64,000 nucleotides of DNA from Salinimicrobium sp049680855 (GCF_049680855.1 NZ_JBMPGS010000001.1:248001-312000); one strand, 5' to 3'. Positions 24,233 to 33,788 are shown, counted from the stretch's first letter. A program made the numbers and translations. The notes: a model not told the origin generated them from the letters alone.

Positions 24233-25999
24233 TTACAGCTGTTTATCTATTTCAGAAATTACTTCTACTGCTTTCTCGTAATCCTGTTTCATGGCAACAT
24301 TAGAAGTTGGTGTATACCTTGCAATTTCACAGCTTGTGAGAAGGCTATTAAACCTTTCAGCTGTTTCGGGAGAAATTCCTTTATCCTGTAGCAATCCTGA
24401 AATTCGCTCCTTACTCATCTCGGTGGTCTGGATATGAAGTTTTGCTTTTAAATAATTATGCAGGGCTTTTTCAAGAGAAACATAGAATTCTTTTTCCTGT
24501 CCCAGATTTTTCTTTGCTTCGGAAAGATATTTGCGAGCCAGTTTATCGGCTTTTCTAATTTTGTTTCCGCGTACGTCATCTGCTCTCGCTTTTCGTTTTT
24601 TTCCGAAGATCAATACCAGCGGAATTAACAGTAGAGGTGAAACAAATAAGGCCCAGAACAGAGGTGATCCAAAAAAGGCATTTTCACCTATAGGTTTTAA
24701 AGAAGCATTTAATTTTATGTATCTAAACTGGTTTGCGGCAGCAGCTACCGGTTGCTTATTTGAAATTACGCTTCCCGGTGAAGGGGAAGCAGCTACAGCA
24801 GGTCCTGTTGCGACATCAATCAAAATCTCTTCTGAAGTAAGGGTTTTATAGGTCTCACTGTCAAGATCAAAGTAAGAAAATGACATTTCTGGGATAGGAT
24901 ATTTTCCTTTGCTCTGCGGAACCAGGGTATATGTGTTTTCGATGCTCCCTTGCATTCCATTGAGCGTCACCTTCACATTTTCGGCATACTCCGGCTCATA
25001 GATTTCCATAGAAGCAGGTACGCTTAAATCTGGCAAATTGAATAGCTTCAGATTTCCTTTACCGCTCACCCGCACTTTTGCTTCCAAAGACTCGGTGGCA
25101 GCTAAAGATGATTTATCTGCACTAACGCTAAAATTAAGGTTCTCACCCACAGCACCGGTAAAATCGGCGGGGCGACCTGCAGCAGGAAGGGGCTTCACAT
25201 TAATGGTTCTGTTACCGGCGGCAACTGTTTTATCTACCGTCGTATAAATTCTTCCGCCAAATATATCCCTGCGTTGTGAAGGCACATCAACAGAAACTGA
25301 AAGCGTTAAAGGCTCTAGATTTAATTCACCTGTTTTTTGAGGATAGAGAACTGTCTTTTTAAGTTCTACATATCGATACGGCTCTCCTCTATATTCTCCG
25401 TTTTTTACCTGAAATTCCCTGATACTGATATCCTGACTCCAAAAGTCACTATAGGTGGGATTATCAATTTGGCGCCAGTTGCTCACACTGGTTCGCGGAC
25501 TCACATACAGTTTATAAACTACCGTTATCGCCTCATTAAGGAAAGGATTAGTATTGGAGATTTCAGCAACAAGATGAAGATTTTCAGCCGCGATAGATTC
25601 GGCGTCATTTCCACCGGTAGGTTGATCTACCGCTGCAGTCACCTCCACTTCAATAGGCACTGTCTTATATACTTCGCCATCGATGGTGATCTCTGCCTGC
25701 CCAATGGTAAAATTACCACGGCCTTTTGGAGCGAGAAAATAACTGTAGGTTTTGGAATAACTTCGCTTCCCGTTGATCCAGCTGTTGCTCACAGATTGGT
25801 TGGGCCCGCCAACCACTGTAAAATTGCTGAACTGCGGCGGCCTGAAATTATCACCGTCCTGGTTCATTTCAAAATCAACACGCAAACGTTCATTTACGCC
25901 CAAAGTAGTTTTACTCGCAGAAGCCTCAAATTTTACCTGGGCCATTGCGAGGTTTGAAATTACTATAAAAAGTGCTGTAAATAAATACTTGATCTTCAT
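24233..25999 (-). CDS. batD: BatD/BAM domain membrane protein
   Basis: From ATG 25999 the protein has 588 residues with a clear signal peptide (MKIKYLFTALFIVISNLAMAQ). A longer frame begins at 26077, but it would run into batC and place 26 charged residues before the signal, so the later ATG is chosen. It has several beta-sandwich Ig-like oxygen-tolerance domains (about 20-420) and one membrane helix near 450 (FWALFVSPLLLIPLVLIFG). A helical cytoplasmic tail (about 480-588) follows. Fits BatD of the aerotolerance operon. Confidence 0.88.
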   Translation of the reverse strand: MKIKYLFTALFIVISNLAMAQVKFEASASKTTLGVNERLRVDFEMNQDGDNFRPPQFSNFTVVGGPNQSVSNSWINGKRSYSKTYSYFLAPKGRGNFTIGQAEITIDGEVYKTVPIEVEVTAAVDQPTGGNDAESIAAENLHLVAEISNTNPFLNEAITVVYKLYVSPRTSVSNWRQIDNPTYSDFWSQDISIREFQVKNGEYRGEPYRYVELKKTVLYPQKTGELNLEPLTLSVSVDVPSQRRDIFGGRIYTTVDKTVAAGNRTINVKPLPAAGRPADFTGAVGENLNFSVSADKSSLAATESLEAKVRVSGKGNLKLFNLPDLSVPASMEIYEPEYAENVKVTLNGMQGSIENTYTLVPQSKGKYPIPEMSFSYFDLDSETYKTLTSEEILIDVATGPAVAASPSPGSVISNKQPVAAAANQFRYIKLNASLKPIGENAFFGSPLFWALFVSPLLLIPLVLIFGKKRKARADDVRGNKIRKADKLARKYLSEAKKNLGQEKEFYVSLEKALHNYLKAKLHIQTTEMSKERISGLLQDKGISPETAERFNSLLTSCEIARYTPTSNVAMKQDYEKAVEVISEIDKQL

Positions 26000-26027
26000 G
26001 CTTCTGCTCCCTGTTTTGGGTTCACTT

Positions 26028-26942
26028 TTACCAGTCTTTTTCAGAGGTTGTTTTGCCTCCTTTTGCTTTTTCGGCATTTATTTTATCCTGAACCTTTTTC
26101 TCTTCATTCCCCATAGCTTCCAAAAGGTTCTTTACCTGTTGAGGAGAAAGCTGACCGGGCACAGGTTGCTGTTGCTGAGGCTGCTTTTCTCCATTCTCCC
26201 CTTTTTGATCCTGTTGCTTATCTTGTTTTTGATCGTCTTTAGGATCTCCCTTATCACCTTTCTGGTCTTCTCCTTCTTTTTGCTCTTGTTTATCCTGGTC
26301 GCCACCTTCTTTATTTTGCTGTGGCTCACCATCCTCACTCTGCTCTTTTTCTCCCTGGTCACCTTCTTTATTCTGGTCGTCCTGCTGGTCCTCGTTTTTC
26401 TGATCCTGATTTTGATCTTTATTGTCATCATCGCCACCGCCATCTTTTTGCTCTTCTTCAAGCATCTTTTTAGCCAGCGCCAAATTGTAACGGGTTTCGT
26501 CGTCACCAGGATTGCTTCGAAGCGCATTTTTGTATGCTTCTACTGCCTCTTGGTATTTCTTCTGCTTCATAAAAGCATTTCCCTGGTTGTGAAAAGAGCT
26601 GTGTTTTATCTCTTTTTGAGGCGTCACTTCCGCAGCCTGAGAGTGCATTTCCACAGCCTCATGATTGATCTCTTTATTGTAATAAAGATTTCCTAAATTA
26701 TATCTTGCCGCTGCGTTAGCAGGATCTTTGGCAATCGCCTGCCGGTAATATGCCTCGGCAGAAGCAAAGTCGTTATCCGACAGCGCCTCTTCGGCTTCCT
26801 GCATATACTTTTTTGCTTCCTTCATGGCTTTTTCAGGGCTTTCCTGTGCAATAAGCGGTTGCTGCACAGCCAAAAATGCCATTATCATCATCGTTTTCAG
26901 AAGAAAAGAATTCGGTATGATTTTGCTATTTTTCATGCTCAT
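26028..26942 (-). CDS. batC: BatC: TPR protein with long charged low-complexity region
   Basis: This 304-residue protein has a signal peptide (to about residue 33, ending PLIAQ), and TPR units at about 45-175 (SAEAYYRQAIAKDPANAAARYNLGNLYYN and two more). Residues 180-265 are almost all D, E, K, Q, N and G. The end (GQLSPQQVKNLLEAMGNEEKKVQDKINAEK) is a conserved BatC helix. It probably scaffolds the Bat complex in the periplasm. The low-complexity tract produces long meaningless frames on the other strand. It is separated from batB by three bases. Confidence 0.87.
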   Translation of the reverse strand: MSMKNSKIIPNSFLLKTMMIMAFLAVQQPLIAQESPEKAMKEAKKYMQEAEEALSDNDFASAEAYYRQAIAKDPANAAARYNLGNLYYNKEINHEAVEMHSQAAEVTPQKEIKHSSFHNQGNAFMKQKKYQEAVEAYKNALRSNPGDDETRYNLALAKKMLEEEQKDGGGDDDNKDQNQDQKNEDQQDDQNKEGDQGEKEQSEDGEPQQNKEGGDQDKQEQKEGEDQKGDKGDPKDDQKQDKQQDQKGENGEKQPQQQQPVPGQLSPQQVKNLLEAMGNEEKKVQDKINAEKAKGGKTTSEKDW

Positions 26943-26945
26943 CTT

Positions 26946-27986
26946 CTATTTAGCGTTCTCATTGAACAAATTCAGCTTGCGTAACCAGGAAGTTTTCCTT
27001 TCCAATAAGAATATATCCAGAAGAAGGAAAAACAAACCTAGTGCCAAAAACCATTGAAATTGTGATTTATAATCGGCTACCTGTTTTGCCTCAAATTCTT
27101 TCTTGTCCATATTCTGAAGGATTTCTGTCACTTTTTCAGTCACTTCACTGGTCACATTTCCTTCTATGTATTCCCCATTGGCTTCCGAAGCGATCTCCTG
27201 AAGGGTTTGTTGATCAAGTCGGGTAATCACAGTTTCCCCGTTCCTGTCCTTTTTATAACTTTGGATAATTCCATTTCTCTTCTCTGGAATGGGTCCTCCT
27301 TTTTGAGTTCCTACCCCAATGGTATAGATCTGTATACCCTGCTCGGCTGCGGCTTCTACCATGTTTTCAATCTCCCCCTGGTGGTCTTCCCCGTCACTTA
27401 GAATAAAAAGTACTCTGTTGGTTTGATCCTCATCGTTGTAATAGGTAGTCGCCAGCTCAATAGCTTCGTTTATAGCCGTTCCCTGGCTGGAGACCATATC
27501 GGTGTTCATACCCTGCAGGAACATTTTCGCCGCAGAATAATCGGTCGTGATTGGCAACTGCGGAAAAGCACTTCCCGCGTAAGCTATAATTCCAACCCTG
27601 TCGCTCGCAAGATTATTAATGATCTGTGTGACGAGTTGTTTGGATTTCTCCAGGCGGTTGGGCGCAATATCTTCTGCCAGCATACTTTTGGAAACATCTA
27701 CGGCAAAAACCACGTCAACACCTTCCCTTTTTACAGTTTCCAATTTTGTACCAACCTTGGGATTAACCAATGCTACCACGAGACATGCAATCGCAAGGGA
27801 AAGTACTACGACTTTCAATATTGATTTAATTATTGAGCGGTTTGGACTAAGCCTTTGGAAAAGATCAATATCAGCAAATTTTTTCTGTGTTCTTTTCTTC
27901 CAGATGATCACCAGAAGGAACAGCAAAACCAGCACCGGAATTGCCAGCAGGAACCAAAAATATATTTTTTCTTCTAACAGATACAT
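26946..27986 (-). CDS. batB: BatB: von Willebrand factor A domain membrane protein
   Basis: This 346-residue protein has membrane helices near residues 10-27 and 55-75 and at the C-terminus (FLALGLFFLLLDIFL), with a vWA domain between. The metal-ion-dependent adhesion site is AVDVSKSMLAEDIAPNRL (DxSxS), with a later LSDGEDHQGE aspartate. It is expected to contact BatA and other Bat proteins. Operon gene between batA and batC. Confidence 0.9.
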   Translation of the reverse strand: MYLLEEKIYFWFLLAIPVLVLLFLLVIIWKKRTQKKFADIDLFQRLSPNRSIIKSILKVVVLSLAIACLVVALVNPKVGTKLETVKREGVDVVFAVDVSKSMLAEDIAPNRLEKSKQLVTQIINNLASDRVGIIAYAGSAFPQLPITTDYSAAKMFLQGMNTDMVSSQGTAINEAIELATTYYNDEDQTNRVLFILSDGEDHQGEIENMVEAAAEQGIQIYTIGVGTQKGGPIPEKRNGIIQSYKKDRNGETVITRLDQQTLQEIASEANGEYIEGNVTSEVTEKVTEILQNMDKKEFEAKQVADYKSQFQWFLALGLFFLLLDIFLLERKTSWLRKLNLFNENAK

Positions 27987-28031
27987 TTAAACCTCAATTT
28001 CAATTTTCCTTTAAGCAGGTGCAAAAATTCC

Positions 28032-29036
28032 TTACACAAAACTTCTAAAAAGGGTGTTTCGCAGTATGATTTCAACCAATAGCAAGAGCCCTGCCAATAA
28101 TACCAGCGGACGGAACTTCTCTTCATAATTATAAAACCTGAATTCTTCTATTTCGGTTTTCTCAAGTTCATCGATTTCCTCGTAGATTTCTTTCAGTTTG
28201 TCATTGTCGGTCGCTCTAAAATAGCGGCCTCCGGTCATTTCGGCTATATTCTCCATCAGCTCTTCGTCAATTTCCACCGGCACTCTCCCATACTGGAAAC
28301 TGCCGTCAGGCCGAATTGATACAGGTGACAATGCCGTACCATTACTTCCCACGCCTATAGTATATACTCTAATCCCGAATTCTACGGCCAGTTCACTGGC
28401 AATTTTAGGATCTATAAAACCTGCATTATTTACTCCGTCGGTCAATAATATGATCACCTTGCTTTCTGCTTCGCTGTCTTTTAAACGATTTACGGCAGTT
28501 GCAAGTCCCATTCCAATAGCGGTTCCATTTTCCAGTACGTTGTTGTACTCCACATCTTCAAGGGCATTAAGCACAATAGATTTATCGCTGGTAATAGGCG
28601 TTTTTGTAAAGCTTTCACCAGCGTACACCACCAGTCCAAAACGATCTGTAGGACGACCTTTTACAAATTCTGCTGCCATCTCTTTGGTTGCCGCTAACCT
28701 GTAAGGTTCAAAATCTCTTGCCAGCATACTGGCAGAAACATCTATCGCGAGGGTGATATCAATCCCGCGCGTAGAACTTGTTTGAGTAGAAACATCTACG
28801 GTGCGCGGTCTTGCCAATGCAGTGATCACCAGTGCCAGGACCAAAAGCCGCAGGATAAACAGAATCGGCCTTAATCTCACCAGAAATCCTGGGCTGCCCT
28901 GGAATCCTTTTATGCTCGAGATCTTTAACTCTGCTGTTTGTTGATGGCGCTTCCATACGTACCAGCCAATAGCCAGCGGCAGCAAAAGCAAAAGCCAGAA
29001 AAACTGCGGATCTTCAAAAGTGAAATTCTCAAACAT
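28032..29036 (-). CDS. batA: BatA: von Willebrand factor A domain membrane protein
   Basis: This 334-residue protein has the same plan as BatB: N-terminal helices (FFWLLLLLPLAIGWYVW and ILFILRLLVLALVITAL), the vWA site AIDVSASMLARDFEPYRL, LLTDGVNNAGF, and a last helix near 310-325. It starts 16 bases after the BatD-like gene. The family supports oxygen and stress tolerance in Bacteroides fragilis and Leptospira, but the mechanism is not established. Confidence 0.9.
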   Translation of the reverse strand: MFENFTFEDPQFFWLLLLLPLAIGWYVWKRHQQTAELKISSIKGFQGSPGFLVRLRPILFILRLLVLALVITALARPRTVDVSTQTSSTRGIDITLAIDVSASMLARDFEPYRLAATKEMAAEFVKGRPTDRFGLVVYAGESFTKTPITSDKSIVLNALEDVEYNNVLENGTAIGMGLATAVNRLKDSEAESKVIILLTDGVNNAGFIDPKIASELAVEFGIRVYTIGVGSNGTALSPVSIRPDGSFQYGRVPVEIDEELMENIAEMTGGRYFRATDNDKLKEIYEEIDELEKTEIEEFRFYNYEEKFRPLVLLAGLLLLVEIILRNTLFRSFV

Positions 29037-29051
29037 TAATTTCCTGTATTT

Positions 29052-30686
29052 TTAAAGTTCAACCGAATTAATAATTCGCTGCGTGATCTCATCGGCATAG
29101 GCGTCATCTTCACTGTAAATTATGGTTACTTGCTGAAAACCGCCTTTTTCTGCGAAATTCAGTATTGCATATTCATTGCTGCTCAACTCATCATTAATTG
29201 GGTTTTCAATATCCAGGGTTCCATAGATCCTGATTCCTTCTACACCATTCACAGTGGTAAAATTCTCCTTTTTCATTAGGATATTCTTTGCTCCCCGGGC
29301 TTCAAGTGAACCGTAGATACCTTCCACGCCGGCTTCAAGGTCAAATTGCTGCCCCACAACCGGAACGGTGGTAAGAGCTACATAATAATTCCCAAGAAGG
29401 CTTCCGGAGAGAAAAGTTTCACTTCCCGCCATTTGTTCCTTTACTTCTTCAGGGACATCTATTTCGCCTCGCTTCAGAACCCTTGGGGTGGTAATTGCCA
29501 CTGCTGGCGTGCCATACTCGCTTCTTATCCATTCCCCTTCCAACAGCTCTTTTGTTGGATGCCCCAGGTAATTATCCTTCACATAATCAAAACCTTTGGT
29601 AGTGACCATATAAGCTGTAAAGGCTGCAATCACCATACATACCAGAAAAACTCCAATAATTATTTTCCTGATTTTCTTCTTTTTTGCCACTTTTTGACGA
29701 TACATTTCGTCCCGTAGCAATTCCTCTTCGGTGGGTTCCGGTTTAGAGGCCTTTGTGTCGTTAATCACCCATTCCACATTAGAGCGGTCTTCCTTAGCGG
29801 TGATCACGTTGGGTTTAGAATTTGCAAATTTCGCCAGATCGGCACGTTGAAGGATTTTTCTTAACTTCTCTATAGTACTGTCATCTATCTTAAGATTTCC
29901 CGCACGTTTTTCATTTTCCAGATAGATGATAAGCTCTCCCGTAGTACTTTCCATCGCATGATCAAAGATCTCTTCATCAAGATAACGCCTCACCGCTGCC
30001 GAAAGCTGGGAATAATATTCCTTGATCTCACGCTTCTCGAGCAAATGAGAATCATCCAGCTGTTTTAATTCAAATAAAGCCTGTTCATATGGAGGCAATT
30101 TCTTAATAGCATCCTTCTTTTTCTTTCTTCTTCGGAAGAAAAAATAAACCAATAAAAGCAATACGACTATTCCCAACAGCCACCAAACCCAGCCGGGAAC
30201 AGAAAAATCTGAAGGCACTTTAACGGAAGGCTTGATAGGATACATTTTTTGTTTTGTAGTATCTACAAGTACATTTCTCACTTCCACCAAAATAGAATCT
30301 GTGGAGAAACCTTGATCGTTGATAAGAACCCTCTGCTGCGGAATGGTATAGGATCCCGAATCAAATTGTGTAAGCGCATATTCTTTTAGTAACCTCAACC
30401 TGTCCTCTACTCTTGAAGTGTCAACCTTATAAGATTCGATCATTTCAAGTGGGGAAAAAGTCTGCCCTTCGGGAAAAATCACAAGATCATTCTCCCCGGC
30501 TTCCACAGCAACACTATAGGTTATTTGTTCGCCTATTTTGATTTGAGCCGTGTCAATTGTGGCTTCAACTCTTTGCGCATTTGCAGTAAATGAAAAGAAA
30601 GAAAACAGAAAACAGAAAAGAACAGGAATAGACATCCACCTCTTCCCAGGTTCTGCATTTTGCACCATAATTCTTAATCTTCTCAT
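29052..30686 (-). CDS. Bat operon membrane protein with BatD-like N-terminal domain
   Basis: This 544-residue protein has a signal-like segment (MSIPVLFCFLFSFFSFTANAQ at about 18-38) and an oxygen-tolerance beta domain (about 40-140). A membrane helix follows (WWLLGIVVLLLLVYFFF), then basic KKKK, a helical domain, a second helix (IIIGVFLVCMVIAAFTAYMV) and a C-terminal beta domain. It is the usual extra protein between DUF58 and BatA in Bacteroidota, of unknown function. The ATG at 30668 or 30635 is also possible as the start. Confidence 0.75.
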   Translation of the reverse strand: MRRLRIMVQNAEPGKRWMSIPVLFCFLFSFFSFTANAQRVEATIDTAQIKIGEQITYSVAVEAGENDLVIFPEGQTFSPLEMIESYKVDTSRVEDRLRLLKEYALTQFDSGSYTIPQQRVLINDQGFSTDSILVEVRNVLVDTTKQKMYPIKPSVKVPSDFSVPGWVWWLLGIVVLLLLVYFFFRRRKKKKDAIKKLPPYEQALFELKQLDDSHLLEKREIKEYYSQLSAAVRRYLDEEIFDHAMESTTGELIIYLENEKRAGNLKIDDSTIEKLRKILQRADLAKFANSKPNVITAKEDRSNVEWVINDTKASKPEPTEEELLRDEMYRQKVAKKKKIRKIIIGVFLVCMVIAAFTAYMVTTKGFDYVKDNYLGHPTKELLEGEWIRSEYGTPAVAITTPRVLKRGEIDVPEEVKEQMAGSETFLSGSLLGNYYVALTTVPVVGQQFDLEAGVEGIYGSLEARGAKNILMKKENFTTVNGVEGIRIYGTLDIENPINDELSSNEYAILNFAEKGGFQQVTIIYSEDDAYADEITQRIINSVEL

Positions 30687-30719
30687 TTTATGTTCAATTA
30701 TTCTTTTTGACCTTAAAAA

Positions 30720-31586
30720 TCAGGCTCTTGTTTTAAAATATCCCAATAATTTTTTGACATAACTTTCGTCCACTCTTGTGCTTAAGTTGCCCGCTCCGCT
30801 TTTCCTAAAGCTTTCCTTAAAATAATCTACCCGCTCACGGTAATACTTCTCGTAGTTCCTCCTTACCGACTTTGAAGAAGTGTCGACCCATATCGTTCGA
30901 TTGGTTTCTTCATCCTGCATTTGCACAAGACCCAGGTTTGGGATTGCTTCTTCGCGAGCATCATAGACCCTAATTCCTGTTAGGTCATGCCTACCACTGG
31001 TTATTTTTAAAGTGTGCTGGTAATCTTCGGCCATAAAATCCGAAAGTAAAAAGACGATCGCCTTTTTCTTCATCACCTGGGAAAGAAATTTCAGGGCCTG
31101 GGAAATATCGGTTTTCTCACTTTTAGGTTCAAATTCGAGCAATTCCCGAATGATCCTTAAAACATGAGAGCGACCTTTTTTCGGCGGAATATAAAGCTCC
31201 ACAATATCCGAAAACAGGATCAATCCTATCTTATCATTATTTTGGGTAGCCGAAAATGCCAAAGTTGCGGCAATTTCTGTAATAATATCTTTCTTAAAGC
31301 TTTGGCGTGTTCCAAAAAGTCCAGAGCCTGAAATATCTACCACCAGCATCATGGTGAGCTCCCGCTCTTCTTCAAAAACTTTTACAAATGGTTCATTGTA
31401 GCGTGCGGTGACGTTCCAGTCAATATTGCGTACATCATCACCAAATTGATACTGCCGTACTTCGCTAAAAGTCATTCCCCTTCCCTTAAAAGTAGAATGG
31501 TATTCCCCGCCAAAAATATGATCACTCAGGCGGCGGGTTTTAATTTCTATTTTTCTGACTTTCTTGAGTAGTTCCTTCGTATCCAT
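30720..31586 (-). CDS. DUF58 domain protein of the Bat operon
   Basis: From ATG 31586 (MDTKELLKKVRKIEIKTRRL) the protein has 288 residues. Ten further codons up to 31616 run into a repeat-rich gap and are unlikely to be coding. The DUF58 signature is clear: GRGMTFSEVRQYQFGDDVRN then IDWN, followed by a vWA-like VVDISGSG metal site. DUF58 proteins partner with MoxR ATPases. It is cytoplasmic and the second gene of the operon. Confidence 0.9.
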   Translation of the reverse strand: MDTKELLKKVRKIEIKTRRLSDHIFGGEYHSTFKGRGMTFSEVRQYQFGDDVRNIDWNVTARYNEPFVKVFEEERELTMMLVVDISGSGLFGTRQSFKKDIITEIAATLAFSATQNNDKIGLILFSDIVELYIPPKKGRSHVLRIIRELLEFEPKSEKTDISQALKFLSQVMKKKAIVFLLSDFMAEDYQHTLKITSGRHDLTGIRVYDAREEAIPNLGLVQMQDEETNRTIWVDTSSKSVRRNYEKYYRERVDYFKESFRKSGAGNLSTRVDESYVKKLLGYFKTRA

Positions 31587-31598
31587 TTTTTTCAATTC

Positions 31599-31668
31599 AC
31601 AATTAGCAACAAACAATTAGCAATGACCGAATAACCTGATCATTGATAATCTATAATTGATCATTGAT
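31599..31668. repeat. Two short direct-repeat pairs between moxR and the DUF58 gene
   Basis: ACAATTAGCAA occurs at 31599-31609 and again at 31613-31623. TGATCATTGAT occurs at 31637-31647 and again at 31658-31668, the last copy touching the moxR stop codon. The 81-base gap has no gene. Such AT-rich duplicated tracts are variable intergenic spacers. Confidence 0.75.
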
Positions 31669-32669
31669 TAAGGGACTTCAATTTCATTGACGATCTTGGT
31701 GATAATATCTTCAGAAGTGACATTTTCAGCTTCGGCTTCATAAGTAATACCTACCCTGTGTCTCAATACATCCTGCACCACCGCCCTTACGTCTTCAGGA
31801 ATAACATATCCGCGGCGCTTGATAAATGCATAACATTTTGCCGCAGTGGCAAGATTAATACTTCCCCTTGGAGAAGCTCCAAAACTTATAAGCGGTTTTA
31901 GATCTGCCAGATTATATTTTTCAGGAAAACGGGTAGCAAAAACAATGTCCAGAATGTATTTTTCGATCTTTTCATCCATATATACCTCCCGAACCGCCAA
32001 CTGCGCCCTGCTTATTTGCTCCAGGCTCACCACAGGATTCACCTGCTCAAAAGCACCCTTTAGATTGGCACGAACAATTAACTGCTCCTCTTCCATCTGC
32101 GGATAATCAATCACAGTTTTCAGCATAAACCTGTCCACCTGCGCTTCTGGCAAAGGATAGGTTCCTTCCTGTTCCACCGGGTTTTGCGTCGCCATTACCA
32201 GAAAAGGACGATCAAGAATAAAAGTTTCTTCACCAATGGTTACCTGCTTTTCCTGCATGGCTTCCAGTAAAGCCGATTGTACTTTGGCAGGAGCACGGTT
32301 GATCTCATCTGCCAGTACAAAATTGGCGAAAATAGGTCCTTTTTTAATACTGAAGTCATTCTCCTTCATGTTAAAAATAAGCGTTCCCACAACATCTGCC
32401 GGAAGAAGATCGGGTGTAAACTGAATTCGGCTGAAGCTCCCGTGAACTGCTTTAGAAAGGGTGTTTATGGCGAGGGTTTTAGCCAGGCCCGGTACACCTT
32501 CCAGTAGAATGTGCCCCTGGCCTAAAAGACCAATCAACAAACGTTCTACCATGTGTTTTTGACCAACGATCACTTTCTTCATCTCATTACTGAGAATGTC
32601 TACAAAAGCGCTCTCTCTTTCTATTTTTTCATTGATACCGGCGATATCAACCGAAGTATTTTCCTGCAT
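31668..32669 (-). CDS. MoxR family AAA+ ATPase, first gene of the Bat operon
   Basis: This 333-residue protein has Walker A GVPGLAKT (about residues 78-85), Walker B in VLADEINRAPAKVQSALLEAMQE, sensor 1 (MATQNP) and a C-terminal lid. MoxR ATPases act as chaperones that insert metal or remodel vWA-domain partners, here presumably the DUF58, BatA and BatB proteins. It begins the eight-gene minus-strand operon. No exact promoter box was seen in the 155 bases upstream, apart from the terminator of the next gene. Confidence 0.92.
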   Translation of the reverse strand: MQENTSVDIAGINEKIERESAFVDILSNEMKKVIVGQKHMVERLLIGLLGQGHILLEGVPGLAKTLAINTLSKAVHGSFSRIQFTPDLLPADVVGTLIFNMKENDFSIKKGPIFANFVLADEINRAPAKVQSALLEAMQEKQVTIGEETFILDRPFLVMATQNPVEQEGTYPLPEAQVDRFMLKTVIDYPQMEEEQLIVRANLKGAFEQVNPVVSLEQISRAQLAVREVYMDEKIEKYILDIVFATRFPEKYNLADLKPLISFGASPRGSINLATAAKCYAFIKRRGYVIPEDVRAVVQDVLRHRVGITYEAEAENVTSEDIITKIVNEIEVP

Positions 32670-32768
32670 CTTATACTAAAATTTTATGTGGTGAAGATAG
32701 CTACATAAAGCTAACGCGGCAAATTCAGCAAATATTCAGCCAACAATTGTTAACGATTTGTTAAAATA

Positions 32769-32801
32769 AGAAAAGCAGCGAAGTTTGTCCGCTGCTTTTC
32801 T
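32769..32801. terminator. Terminator after the DUF4382 lipoprotein gene
   Basis: AGAAAAGCAGCG (32769-32780) is the exact reverse complement of CGCTGCTTTTCT (32790-32801), with a nine-base loop. It terminates the minus-strand gene ending at 32825. Confidence 0.85.
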
Positions 32802-32824
32802 ATTCATAATATCTAATTCGTTGT

Positions 32825-33634
32825 CTATCCTTCCGGAAGGAAAATTACATCTGGCAATTCTGTAATACTTCCTACCTCTACCTGCACATTGTTAACTACA
32901 GAAAATTTAAAGTTCGATCCAACATCTGGTGTCACTGTTAACTTGTAAGTTCCCTGCGGAAGACCATTCAGTTTAAATTCCCCCTCGCTATTCGTGTATG
33001 CAGAAACAGTAGTACTCGCGTTTTCAGCTACCACAAGTGAAGTAATATTTGTAGGATGAATTGTTCCCATAATACTTCCTGTTTCGGCCATTGCAGAAAG
33101 ACGTAAAACCGGGTGCAGATTATAATTTCCAGATGCACCGGCTTTCACCACAGATTGATCTACATCAAAATCCATAATAAAATTGTACTCGATATCTGCC
33201 TCCAGTTCCTTATCTACCTGAAGTTTTAACCCAGATTGCTGAGCGCTGGGTGTTTGCAGGTCATAGGAAACACCGTCTACAACTACAGTGTTGTTTTCTC
33301 CCAAAACAAGCCTCATCTCGCTAATAAATCCGGCAGAGATCTCAGTTTCGGCTAAAAGCTCTGTTTCACCACCGGTTAGAGTAAGCAGGTTATAAGTTCC
33401 TGTACGTACACCTTCCAGACTTATCCAGCCTTCTTCCCCATCATCGCTCGCTTCTCTTTTAACCATTACATCTTCCACCTCTACCCACACTTCTTCATAG
33501 TCTCCCGGGGCATCGGTAAGTTCAACGGTGATTCTTGAGGTTTCCTCATTTCTCCCGGAATTGTCATCTTCGCTGCAGCCAACGGCTAGCAGAGACAGGA
33601 AAAACGACATAAATGCAATTGAATACTTCTTCAT
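32825..33634 (-). CDS. DUF4382 lipoprotein with carboxypeptidase-like domain
   Basis: This 269-residue protein has a lipobox (LLAVGC, Cys near 20). The DUF4382 domain (about 35-185) has the hallmark ITVELTDAPGDYEEVWVEVEDV. A carboxypeptidase regulatory-like sandwich follows (about 190-269, with TNSEGEFKLNGLPQGTYKLTV). Both are beta-sandwich folds found on outer-membrane or surface lipoproteins, with binding rather than catalysis as the likely role. It is a single-gene unit with a strong terminator. Confidence 0.85.
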   Translation of the reverse strand: MKKYSIAFMSFFLSLLAVGCSEDDNSGRNEETSRITVELTDAPGDYEEVWVEVEDVMVKREASDDGEEGWISLEGVRTGTYNLLTLTGGETELLAETEISAGFISEMRLVLGENNTVVVDGVSYDLQTPSAQQSGLKLQVDKELEADIEYNFIMDFDVDQSVVKAGASGNYNLHPVLRLSAMAETGSIMGTIHPTNITSLVVAENASTTVSAYTNSEGEFKLNGLPQGTYKLTVTPDVGSNFKFSVVNNVQVEVGSITELPDVIFLPEG

Positions 33635-33788
33635 AATTTGCGGTTCTTTTTAAGTTTAGGCCATGATAACGCCGGTAAACAGGAGATTATTTAGCGATTT
33701 TGAAAAATTAACTTCTGTTAACTATCCTTAACCGTCCTTTAACAGCAGCGGCCTCTCTCAACATTTATTAGTTTCTTACTTTTAAAAA

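Noticed and set aside
26000..26077. Longer N-terminus of BatD
   Set aside because: It overlaps batC and puts a basic, proline-rich stretch before an otherwise complete signal peptide.
25773..26696. Long plus-strand open frame (307 codons) opposite batC and batD
   Set aside because: It is opposite the D/E/K/Q-rich tract and gives an unnatural Leu/Phe/Ile-rich product. batC and batD on the other strand have signal peptides and known domains.
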